Assembly (NCBI GenBank): GCA_016218045.1 | Contig: JACRFB010000001.1 | Span: forward strand, 186,001 to 250,000 | Direction: 5' to 3' | Origin: Ignavibacteriota bacterium | GTDB lineage: Bacteria > Bacteroidota > Ignavibacteria > SZUA-365 | Length of the DNA stretch: 64,000 bases | Part shown: piece by piece, positions 18,517 to 26,876 of the stretch | Position numbering within the stretch: the stretch's first letter is position 1 | Layout: each line of letters opens with the position of its first letter | Program-made: the position numbers and the translations under genes | Notes under the pieces: model-generated | Seen by the model: only the letters and a program-made list of their open reading frames with translations | Told to the model about the DNA's origin: nothing | Database searches by the model: none

Positions 18517-19236
18517 CTAGCTCTCCAGATACGCCAGTAAATCATCCAGCGGTGGCGAGAAGCGTTCAGCGAAGAAAGAGAAGTATTCTTCCGCCCAAAA
18601 CATCCACTCGTCGTAATTGTGATCCTCAACGTCCCTCCGAACGCTGCGGTGCGCAGCGACTGCCGCGCGTTCGACGGATTCCCATTGCCTGACATCGATC
18701 ACAGCATGGATGCGATTGGAAGGGAATCCATACAGCTTACGCGGCCAGTGCGCTGTCCGATCAGTTGGCAAGCCGCAGAAGGCAAGTCGTTTTGGGCGAG
18801 AAGACGTATCGCGAAGAGACAGGAAGACCCGTTTCACAACGTGGTGGACTGTGATATGATCGGGATGTACTGAGGAACCCTGCACGTCGAAGGTCACTAC
18901 AAGGTCGGGGTCGATACCCGACATGACGCGGCCGATGTCCCTTTCCAGCAGGCGGGGATCCAGATCCCGCAGCCCGCCATCGGGAAATCTCCCCTGAACA
19001 ACCTCCCGGATTCCGAGAATTCGTGATGCATCACGCACCTCCTTTTCTCGAAGGTCCGCGATTTCGTCGGGAGTAATGCCGAGCAAGGCGGCGTTTCGAC
19101 TTGACTCACCTCGCGTCAACGTATGCAGATATACATCAGCATCACCGGAATGCGCATACCGAGCGATCGTTCCTCCGGTAAGAAAGGATTCATCGTCTGG
19201 ATGCGGGTAAACGAAAAGGATGCTTTTGCGTGCCAT
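18517..19236 (-). CDS. PIG-L/LmbE family zinc deacetylase
   Basis: 239 residues from the ATG at 19236; the open frame up to 19311 adds a hydrophobic stretch that does not fit the family. The start reads MARKSILFVYPHPDDE, the zinc-binding HPDDE motif, followed by GGTIARYA. A second metal-binding motif, HPDHITVHH, lies near residue 125, preceded by DPDLVVTFD. The family removes N-acetyl groups from sugars or small molecules (for example GlcNAc-PI or the mycothiol and bacillithiol precursors). No bacillithiol ligase is next to it, so the substrate cannot be stated. It is divergent from the 2135-aa surface protein and shares an AT-rich promoter region with it. Confidence 0.85.
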   Translation of the reverse strand: MARKSILFVYPHPDDESFLTGGTIARYAHSGDADVYLHTLTRGESSRNAALLGITPDEIADLREKEVRDASRILGIREVVQGRFPDGGLRDLDPRLLERDIGRVMSGIDPDLVVTFDVQGSSVHPDHITVHHVVKRVFLSLRDTSSRPKRLAFCGLPTDRTAHWPRKLYGFPSNRIHAVIDVRQWESVERAAVAAHRSVRRDVEDHNYDEWMFWAEEYFSFFAERFSPPLDDLLAYLES

Positions 19237-19284
19237 TCTTCTAGAGATAAATTCGCGAACTCTATGGAAAATAAGCAACAAAAG

Positions 19285-19300
19285 GTGTATTATAATGCAA
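19285..19300. promoter_or_regulatory. Possible divergent promoter (-10 boxes on both strands)
   Basis: The near-palindrome ATTATAAT at 19289-19296 gives a TATAAT box on each strand in the 124-nt gap between the PIG-L gene and the large surface-protein gene. No convincing -35 or -33 partner is seen in either direction, so this is only suggestive. Confidence 0.25.
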
Positions 19301-19360
19301 CTATCAGACAATCTCCTCTATGCCATTACTTTCTAGACACATTTACAAGCGGGAGACCGT

Positions 19361-22300
19361 ATGAACCGTTTGCTCCGCTGTTCCTGCATTTTGCCGGCTC
19401 TTTTGGTGATGCTTCTTGGTGTCACTGTTGCCTCGGCTGCCCCGTCATTTTCCGGAAAGTTCACCCGTTCTTCCGGCAAACAGACAACAACTCGTGGTGC
19501 TGCGATGCGACCCGGCGACCTGATACCGGACGGCACCTCGCCTGCTTTTATCGGTGGTTTTCTTGAAAACCGCGGACAGATTTTCGACTCCGACGGAGCA
19601 CAGCGCAGAGACGTGCTGTACACGGCGGGCGAGGGCGCAATGCGTGCCTTTTTTACAAAGGACCGTGTCAGCTATGTCTTCACCCGCTTTGAAGCCGAGC
19701 CTGCCGGTGCTTCCGAGTCAGAAGAGAATCTCAAGATTACCAGACCGGGCGCGGGGAAAGCCACGAGTTACCGCATGGATCTCGAGATCGTCGGCGCGAA
19801 TCCTGCCTGTGCCGTTCGAGGCGAAAACGAAGAACCGTTAGCTGTGCGCTTCTACAACGGCACGGCATCGTTCGAGGCGCGCTCTTTCGGCATTCTCGTG
19901 TACGAAAATGTTTATCCAAGCATCGATCTTGCGTTTCGTTTCGATGAGGGACGGATCAAATACGAGTTCCGCGTTCGACCCGGCGGGAAGATCTCGGATA
20001 TTCGGCTCCGCTATACCGGCGCGGAACAGCTCGGGCTCGAACCCGACGGCGCCCTCAAAGCGGCGTGTCCCCTCGGCGAGATCCGCGATGCCGCGCCCGT
20101 CTCATATCAGACAACATCATCCGATTATATCCCACCCGCTGGAGCACCGGCACTGCGAAGCAGTTTCCTGCTGGAGAACAACGAGATGACATTCGATATC
20201 GCACAGCACGATGCATCGACGGCGCTTGTCATCGATCCCTCCGTGCAATGGTCAACGTATTACGGTGGTGGAAATGTAGACCATGGCACGGGCATCAGTT
20301 CCGATCCTTCAGGGAATGTCTATGTCGCCGGATATACGTACAGCACAAACCTTCCTGTTACAGCAGGAGCATTGCAGACTTCAAATGCCGGCAATTACGA
20401 CGCGTTTATTGTGAAGTTCAATGCACTCGGCACGCGTCAATGGGCTACGTACATTGGGGGAGCACTCAATGACTTTGCTCTTGGAATCGCCAATGATGCG
20501 GCGGGCAACATCGCGATTACTGGTGAAACCAACAGTCAGAACTACCCGAACACAGGCGCATTTCAATCATTCTTAGCGGGCGCAACCGATGCGTTCCTGA
20601 CCCGGTTGAATTCTGCTGGTGTGCTGCAGTGGTCCACGTACCTCGGTGGTGCCGGTGATGAGACCGGTTTCGGTGTTGCCTTCGACGGCGCAGGGAACGT
20701 CGCAATCACAGGCGAAACGAGCAGCGTAAATTTCCCCGTGTCCTCAGCGGCGTTTCAGCCCTCGCTCGCAGGTGTCGACGATGCCTTTGTGGGCGTCTTC
20801 ACACCGGGTGGCCTGCGCCAGTGGCTCACATATTATGGCGGCACTTTCGGAGATATTGCGAAGGGTGTCACGTATGACGCGGCTGGGAACATCCTCGTCA
20901 CCGGCGGCACGGCGAGTTCGAATTTTCCCATCACTGCGGGCGCTTTCCAAGGCGCTCAACGCGGTGCCGGCGATGCCTTCATCGTAAAAATGTCTGGGGG
21001 AGGAGCACGGATCTGGGCCACGTATGTTGGCGGATCAAATTATGATCTCGCGGGCGGGATTGCATCCGATGACTCCTCTCGCGCAATAATTGTCGGGCAG
21101 ACTGAAAGCAACGATCTTTCGGTGGGTGTTGGCGCATATCGAGGTTTTCGTTCAGGAGGCGACGAGGCTTTCCTGTTTGTTTTTAATGCAAATGGCGCCA
21201 GGGAATGGGCCACGTATTACGGAGGCAATCTCGATGACGTGGCCAATGCGGTCGACGCCGATAAACACGGAAATATTACGTTTGTTGGAACGACGTACAG
21301 CGGAAACTTCCCCGTGTCTCCTTCCACGATTCAGGGAAGTCGAAATGGAACGTCCGATGCGTTCGCCGTCAAATTTTCGCGCATCGGCGGTCGTCTCTGG
21401 GCAACATATTTTGGCGGTGGCGGTGACGATGCGGCCAATGCAGTCGCCATGCAGGCCAGTGGTAATGCGCTACTGACAGGGTGGACTGGCAGTACAAATT
21501 TCCCGATTCTTTCGGGGTATCAACTCTCGTATGCCGGCGGTATCGATGCGTTCGCCACAAAAATTTGTGATGTGAAACCTATCATCACACCCTCGGGCCC
21601 CACAAACCTCTGTGCCGGTGGCACTGTTGTGCTGGATGCAGGCGACGGGTATTCCGTGTACTCCTGGTCGACCGGTGCCTCTACACGCACGATTACCGTA
21701 TCGACGCCCGGACGATATGCAGTCGAGGTTTGGGATGGCATCGGATGTAGCGGCGTGTCGGATTCAATTACTGTCAACGTTGCCCCTCCCCTGCTTGCAG
21801 AAGGTGGTCCCAATCAATCGATCTGCTTCGGAAACAGCATACTGATCGGCGGACTCCCGACCGGTGGTGTAGCACCGTATCAGTACCGATGGACGCCGTC
21901 CACCGGGCTGAACGACAGCACCATCGCGCGTCCCCTCGCCACTCCTACCTCCACGACGAAATACTACGTCACTGTCACCGACGCGTACAACTGCACGAAT
22001 CGCGATTCGGTCGTTGTGACAATCTCCCCGAATCCCGCTGTCAATGCTGGCCGGGATACTCTCATCTGTTACGGCTCAAGTGTGGTCATCGGCAATCTCG
22101 CTACAGGAGGAACCCCTCCGTACACATATCAATGGTCGCCTTCAACCGGCTTGAATGACGACACACTCGCGCAGCCGACCGCGCAACCCACGAGCACCAC
22201 CACATATACGGTGACTACAACAGACGCAAATGGCTGCACCGGTATCGATCAGGTGGTTGTCCGAATCGACCGTGTCATCGCTGATGCAGGAGTCAACAAA

Positions 22301-25300
22301 TCCATGTGCGGCGGCGATAGCGTCCTGATTGGCGGCACTCGAAATTTTGGCATCGGAACTCTTTCGTACTCGTGGTCGCCATCAACAGGATTGACTGCCA
22401 CAAACATCGCGCGCCCACGCGCTTTTCCGGCGGTCACAACCGCGTACACACTCACTGTTACCGACAGTGCGGGCTGTGTCGATACAGATGTTATGGTGGT
22501 GTCGGTGTACGGATCGCTCACTGCCTTGGGCGGCCCGGACCGCTCCATCTGCTATGGATCGGCAACAGTCATTGGCGATACCGCCGTCTGTGGAACCGGA
22601 CCGTATACATATCATTGGAGCCCTCCAACAGGTCTCAACGATACAACCGCTCAACGGCCGACGGCTTCACCACTCACAAACACGACGTATTACCTCCGTG
22701 TCACAGACGCGGCACTTAACACCCACAGCGACACGGTTGTCGTGATCGTCGACCCACTTCCGATTGCGCATGCCGGACCAGACACCCTCATATGCGCCGG
22801 AACATCCGTGCAGATAGGCGCTGTTGCGACCGGCGGAACTGGTCCGTTTTCCTATTCTTGGTCACCCTCCACTGGTCTGAGTTCGAGTACAGTCGCGACT
22901 CCTACTGCCACACCATCGGCAACAACCCGCTACATCGTGCGTGTTAATGACGTCAACGGATGCTCGGACCTTGACACCGTGTTCGTGTCCATCTCGACTT
23001 TGGCAGTTAATTCCGGAGCAGATCAAACGATCTGTTTTGGCGACACTGCCCTCATTGGAAATCCAGCAACAGGCGGCTCTCCCGGTTACACATACCTTTG
23101 GGTCCCGTCTGCGGGTCTGAGTTCCACCGCCACCGCGCGGCCGAAGGCATCACCGGTCACTACGACGACATATTACCAATTTGCTCAGGACCAACGCGGT
23201 TGTATTGTCCTTGATTCGGTTGTTGTTGTCGTCCATCCGCTTCCAATAGCGGAAGCAGGTCCGGGACAGGTCATCTGCCGTTTCGAGGCAACACAAATCG
23301 GCGACACCGCACGTGGCGGCCGGCCACCGTATACATACGCATGGACGCCCGCGACCGGACTCAGCTCCACAACAATCATGCGTCCCGTCGCGCGGCCTTT
23401 GACCTCGACCCAGTATTATCTCACCGTCACGGATGCGAATGGATGCCGTAGCCGCGATTCTGTCGTTGTACTTGTACGTCCATGGCCGACGGTAAATGCT
23501 GGAGCCGACGTGACGATCTGCCGCGGCGACAGCATCCGTATCGGGAGTCTGGCGACTGGTGGTTCCGGTCCTTATCACTATAGATGGACACCCACGAACT
23601 ATCTGAGTGATTCACTCTCGGCAACTCCCATGGTGCGTCCCTTCTTCCCGACGCGATACACCGTGACCGTCACGGATTCAAATGGCTGCCAGGACACAGA
23701 CGACATCTTTGTCGGCGTTGAACCGCGGCCAACAGCAACGATAACTGCAAGCGGTCCCGCAACATTCTGTGAAGGCGACAGCATCCGCCTCAGTGTCGAT
23801 CCCGCGCGTATCTACAGTGGATACGCCTGGTATCGCGATACAACGTTTGTCGACACCGCGCGCGTGATAATTGCGAAGGAGTCGGGTTTGTACCGCGTTC
23901 ATGTGAACACAACAAACGGCTGCAGTGGCGAAGCTATTCCCGTTCAAGTGGTTGTCATACCACTGCCCCGCCCGCGTATTACCACAAGCGGACCACTTAC
24001 GTTCTGCGAAGGTGGAAGCGTCACCTTCGAAAGCGACTCCTCCTACCAGTGGACCTTCCTTTGGTCAGACGGTACAATCGGGCGGAAAAAAGTCGTCACA
24101 ACATCGGGATCGTACTACCTGACCGTAACCGGACCAAATGGGTGTGTCAACACATCTCCAGTCTTTATTGTGACAGTTCATCCTCAGCCGGTTCCAGTCA
24201 TCAAACCGGAGGGCCCAACCTCATTCTGTGCAGGCGGGCGCGTTGTGCTCGATGCCGACCAGGCGGGCGTCTTCACGAGTTACCTCTGGTCAAACGGTGC
24301 GCGTACACGCAAGATTACGGTCACTCAGTCGGGCACGTATTCAGTAACCGTTGCCAATAGTGAAGGTTGTCTTGGAACGTCACCCGCGGTACCGGTTCAG
24401 GTTAATCCCATTCCAGTGCCGGTGATTACAACTTCGAGCGGCAACCTGACATTCTGTGAAGGCGGGAGTGTCACACTGGAGGCACCTGTTGGTTATTCGA
24501 GCTATCTCTGGTCGAACGGTGCGAATACGCGCACAACCACCGTGGACCAGGCGGGAACATACACCGTCACCGTGGTATCAAATACCGGCTGTCAGGGTAC
24601 CTCGACACCCGTTACAGTAACGGTCCGACCACTCCCCAGGCCCGTTGTAACAGCTTTGGGACCGACGTCGTTCTGCGCCGGCGACAGTGTTACACTTGAT
24701 GCGGGAGCTGGATATACGTCTTACCAGTGGTCGAATGGCCGACGGACTCGTAGCATCAGCGTCAAAACCGCCGGAACATTCTCCGTAACGGTCACTGATG
24801 CAAATGGGTGCAGAGGCACATCGGGACAAACAGACATTACTGTGTACGCAAATCCCTCCCCCGTCATTACTGCGTATGGTGCTTTGTCCTTCTGTCCCGG
24901 CGATAGCGTTGTGCTCGATGCCGGGTCGGGCTACGCCAGTTACCAATGGAGTAATGGTGAGTCCACCTCCCGCATCGTCGTGAAGACATCCGGCACCTTT
25001 ACTGTGACCGTGACCAACGCAACGAATTGCATCGGCACCTCCGCACCTGTGACGGTCACCAGGTACCAGACGCCGGCACCACAGATCAGTGCGAATGGAC
25101 CACTCAGTTTTTGCGAGGGTGGAAGCGTCCAACTCGACGCTGGCAGCGGTTGGTCTCGATATCTCTGGTCCACAGGTGCGACAACACGCCGCATCACAGT
25201 TTCTCAAAGCGGTCTATACAACGTCCGTGTCACAAACTCAAACGGGTGCAACGGCGAATCACCCGTGCTCACAATTACCGTGAAGCCGAATCCACTTATT

Positions 25301-25768
25301 CCGCTAATAACTCAGAGTGGCAACACGATTGTTTCGACTCCCGCCACGCGCTACCAGTGGAATTTCTCGGGTGCACCAATTGCCGGCGCAACTCAACGGA
25401 CGTACAATCCGCCTCGTAATGGGCAATATACTGTGACAGTCTGGAATGCCGACAGTTGCTCGAGCACCTCGGCACCCTTCGATTTCCGAGCCGTGGGAAT
25501 CTTTGAGGATGAAAAACCTGTTGCAGGCTTCTCGGTCTATCCTGATCCGAGCCATGGCCTTGTAACGGTGGATCTCCGCCTCGACACACCAGCCGCGGTT
25601 CGCCTCGTGCTAATGGACATGCTCGGGCGCATCGTGTACGATCAGAACGAAGACCAGACAATGGCGATTCTGCAGAAGCTCGACATACAGAAATTACCTG
25701 ACGGTCTGTACTTCCTTCATGTAACCGCAGGGAAACAAACTCTCATGAGAAAACTCCTCAAGCAGTAA
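19361..25768 (+). CDS. Giant secreted T9SS protein: SBBP propeller plus Ig-like repeats
   Basis: 2135 residues. A signal peptide (about 1-27) is followed by a region starting FLENRGQIF (near 66), typical of proteins carrying SBBP repeats. Seven SBBP repeats lie at about 294-735, each opening W(A/S)TYxGG and containing GNxxxTGxT and DAF; seven is the count of a full beta propeller. One Ig-like repeat then leads to eight repeats of type A (about 807-1458; AGxxxxIC ... YxWxPSTGL). Eight repeats of type B follow (about 1459-2043; GPLSFCEGGSV ... YLWSNG), the last without its cysteine. The final ~85 residues (FSVYPDPSHGLVTV ... LPDGLYFLHV) form a type A T9SS sorting domain. It is probably an adhesin or surface-displayed scaffold; the binding partner is unknown. 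A strong terminator follows. Confidence 0.88.
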   Translation: MNRLLRCSCILPALLVMLLGVTVASAAPSFSGKFTRSSGKQTTTRGAAMRPGDLIPDGTSPAFIGGFLENRGQIFDSDGAQRRDVLYTAGEGAMRAFFTKDRVSYVFTRFEAEPAGASESEENLKITRPGAGKATSYRMDLEIVGANPACAVRGENEEPLAVRFYNGTASFEARSFGILVYENVYPSIDLAFRFDEGRIKYEFRVRPGGKISDIRLRYTGAEQLGLEPDGALKAACPLGEIRDAAPVSYQTTSSDYIPPAGAPALRSSFLLENNEMTFDIAQHDASTALVIDPSVQWSTYYGGGNVDHGTGISSDPSGNVYVAGYTYSTNLPVTAGALQTSNAGNYDAFIVKFNALGTRQWATYIGGALNDFALGIANDAAGNIAITGETNSQNYPNTGAFQSFLAGATDAFLTRLNSAGVLQWSTYLGGAGDETGFGVAFDGAGNVAITGETSSVNFPVSSAAFQPSLAGVDDAFVGVFTPGGLRQWLTYYGGTFGDIAKGVTYDAAGNILVTGGTASSNFPITAGAFQGAQRGAGDAFIVKMSGGGARIWATYVGGSNYDLAGGIASDDSSRAIIVGQTESNDLSVGVGAYRGFRSGGDEAFLFVFNANGAREWATYYGGNLDDVANAVDADKHGNITFVGTTYSGNFPVSPSTIQGSRNGTSDAFAVKFSRIGGRLWATYFGGGGDDAANAVAMQASGNALLTGWTGSTNFPILSGYQLSYAGGIDAFATKICDVKPIITPSGPTNLCAGGTVVLDAGDGYSVYSWSTGASTRTITVSTPGRYAVEVWDGIGCSGVSDSITVNVAPPLLAEGGPNQSICFGNSILIGGLPTGGVAPYQYRWTPSTGLNDSTIARPLATPTSTTKYYVTVTDAYNCTNRDSVVVTISPNPAVNAGRDTLICYGSSVVIGNLATGGTPPYTYQWSPSTGLNDDTLAQPTAQPTSTTTYTVTTTDANGCTGIDQVVVRIDRVIADAGVNKSMCGGDSVLIGGTRNFGIGTLSYSWSPSTGLTATNIARPRAFPAVTTAYTLTVTDSAGCVDTDVMVVSVYGSLTALGGPDRSICYGSATVIGDTAVCGTGPYTYHWSPPTGLNDTTAQRPTASPLTNTTYYLRVTDAALNTHSDTVVVIVDPLPIAHAGPDTLICAGTSVQIGAVATGGTGPFSYSWSPSTGLSSSTVATPTATPSATTRYIVRVNDVNGCSDLDTVFVSISTLAVNSGADQTICFGDTALIGNPATGGSPGYTYLWVPSAGLSSTATARPKASPVTTTTYYQFAQDQRGCIVLDSVVVVVHPLPIAEAGPGQVICRFEATQIGDTARGGRPPYTYAWTPATGLSSTTIMRPVARPLTSTQYYLTVTDANGCRSRDSVVVLVRPWPTVNAGADVTICRGDSIRIGSLATGGSGPYHYRWTPTNYLSDSLSATPMVRPFFPTRYTVTVTDSNGCQDTDDIFVGVEPRPTATITASGPATFCEGDSIRLSVDPARIYSGYAWYRDTTFVDTARVIIAKESGLYRVHVNTTNGCSGEAIPVQVVVIPLPRPRITTSGPLTFCEGGSVTFESDSSYQWTFLWSDGTIGRKKVVTTSGSYYLTVTGPNGCVNTSPVFIVTVHPQPVPVIKPEGPTSFCAGGRVVLDADQAGVFTSYLWSNGARTRKITVTQSGTYSVTVANSEGCLGTSPAVPVQVNPIPVPVITTSSGNLTFCEGGSVTLEAPVGYSSYLWSNGANTRTTTVDQAGTYTVTVVSNTGCQGTSTPVTVTVRPLPRPVVTALGPTSFCAGDSVTLDAGAGYTSYQWSNGRRTRSISVKTAGTFSVTVTDANGCRGTSGQTDITVYANPSPVITAYGALSFCPGDSVVLDAGSGYASYQWSNGESTSRIVVKTSGTFTVTVTNATNCIGTSAPVTVTRYQTPAPQISANGPLSFCEGGSVQLDAGSGWSRYLWSTGATTRRITVSQSGLYNVRVTNSNGCNGESPVLTITVKPNPLIPLITQSGNTIVSTPATRYQWNFSGAPIAGATQRTYNPPRNGQYTVTVWNADSCSSTSAPFDFRAVGIFEDEKPVAGFSVYPDPSHGLVTVDLRLDTPAAVRLVLMDMLGRIVYDQNEDQTMAILQKLDIQKLPDGLYFLHVTAGKQTLMRKLLKQ

Positions 25769-25795
25769 TCCTCCGACTTTACCGAAATACCTCAG

Positions 25796-25827
25796 AAAAA
25801 ACCCCGCCGCAAGGCGGGGTTTTTTCT
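25796..25827 (+). terminator. Rho-independent terminator of the giant surface-protein gene
   Basis: A perfect 7-bp stem CCCCGCC/GGCGGGG with GCAA loop, extended by six A:T pairs, runs straight into TTTTTT, 27 nt after the stop codon. The A-rich left arm would let it work in both directions. Confidence 0.92.
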
Positions 25828-26118
25828 TCTATTTCGGGATTTCAGGGGAATGAAAGCACACATGAGGGCTAATTCTGCAAATATATTTTAAAAAATGGTG
25901 CGCGGCCGTTTTGAGGGAGAATAAAATTTGCACCTCGTAATAGTGTAAAAACCACTGATATTGCGCTAATTTCGTTCTGGCCCAAGATTTACCACGCGTC
26001 GATTGCAATAATTGCACTCTCATGTCGCTATTACGTTGATACTGTGAAGAAAAATCACATTTTTTGTTATACGGATTCGCACATTCTCGCAAAACATAAC
26101 GGATAGAAGGAGAACTCT
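25828..26118. other. AT-rich gene-free stretch
   Basis: About 290 nt, noticeably more AT-rich than the surroundings, between the terminator of the giant surface gene and the start of the small secreted protein. It ends in a good ribosome site (AGAAGGAGA) ahead of the ATG at 26119. An 87-codon reverse open frame here has no coding character. It probably holds the promoter for the next gene, but no clear TAnnTTTG or sigma70 box pair could be assigned. Confidence 0.5.
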
Positions 26119-26571
26119 ATGTTTCATTGCCGCACTGTGATGTTCGTGCTTGTTTACGTCTCCCTGGCGCTACCGATATTGCAGACGGATGCGTTTGGGC
26201 AGAACACGAATCCGGGATCAACGCTCTTTCGAGCGATCAATTGCCAAGTGATGAGTCCTGATGGCTCTCGTATTCCGGTGTTCGCGTATCGGAATATGAG
26301 TAACGCCGAGGAAGTAATCTTGATAGCGAAGTCAGCAGATCACGCTCTGTTGGTAAACCTCAAGTCGAAAAAGGCATATAAGGTTTCGAAACCGCTCCTC
26401 GGATCTAATGCCGTGAACGTCTCCAACGATCGTCCCGCAGTGAGCGGGAACATTGGTTTTATGTCGCGCAATGTGCCGGGCAAAAAAGGACTCACCGAAA
26501 TTATCGTCCACTTCCAGGACGAATCCTGTTTCCTTTGCGGGCCGCAACAATTCGCCGCAATATGGGATTAA
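26119..26571 (+). CDS. Small secreted protein of unknown function
   Basis: 150 residues. A signal peptide (MFHCRTVMFVLVYVSLALPI...) with a likely cleavage after DAFGQ is followed by about 120 residues with short beta-like segments (EEVILIAKSADHALLVNL, TEIIVHFQDES). Two cysteines near the C-terminus (CFLC) could form a disulfide or bind metal. A strong ribosome site AGAAGGAGA lies 6 nt before the ATG, and a strong terminator follows, so it is a well-expressed single gene. I recognise no family. It sits alone between two T9SS-exported proteins but carries no sorting domain itself. Confidence 0.75.
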   Translation: MFHCRTVMFVLVYVSLALPILQTDAFGQNTNPGSTLFRAINCQVMSPDGSRIPVFAYRNMSNAEEVILIAKSADHALLVNLKSKKAYKVSKPLLGSNAVNVSNDRPAVSGNIGFMSRNVPGKKGLTEIIVHFQDESCFLCGPQQFAAIWD

Positions 26572-26637
26572 AATGATGTGGTCGCCCGCCTGGCCAGGGC
26601 ACGGCCGGGTACCGTCGTCCGACGGTCCTCGGCGGCA

Positions 26638-26668
26638 GAAGCCGGAGCAACGCTCCGGCTTCTTTTTT
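26638..26668 (+). terminator. Rho-independent terminator of the small secreted-protein gene
   Basis: An 11-bp perfect stem, GAAGCCGGAGC with GCTCCGGCTTC, with a three-base loop is followed by six T residues, 66 nt after the stop codon. Confidence 0.92.
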
Positions 26669-26876
26669 CGTTTCAAGGCACGGCTGTCGGACGCCTCGCG
26701 TCAGGCGCAACGTCTTAGTTGTGACTTCCCCGATTGATGTCACGGGTTCTAGCATCATGGGTTCATCCTAGAAGCGAGAACTTGCCGCCGCACCTGATGC
26801 GCAAGATGTACGAGGAGGCGAATTTTCCTATCTTCTATTTTTGAATCCTGATCCTCAACCAGCCAAAGAGTATTCC
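26669..26876 (+). promoter_or_regulatory. Upstream region of the subtilisin gene with a TATTTTTG box
   Basis: No gene is seen in this ~208-nt stretch. A perfect Bacteroidota -7 box TATTTTTG lies at 26836-26843 and would start transcription about 25 nt before the ATG at 26877. No TTTG is found at the matching -33 distance, so only half of the promoter is supported. Confidence 0.35.

Noticed and set aside
24578-25207. 209-codon reverse open frame
   Set aside because: Arises from the repeated type B Ig units read on the opposite strand.
21780-25490. Possible CRISPR or DNA satellite because of regular spacing
   Set aside because: The periodicity is in protein (about 75-85 codons) and the DNA copies are strongly diverged, so it is domain repetition rather than a DNA array.
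25829-26092. 87-codon reverse open frame in the AT-rich gap
   Set aside because: No ribosome site, no domain, and it overlaps a strong terminator at one end.
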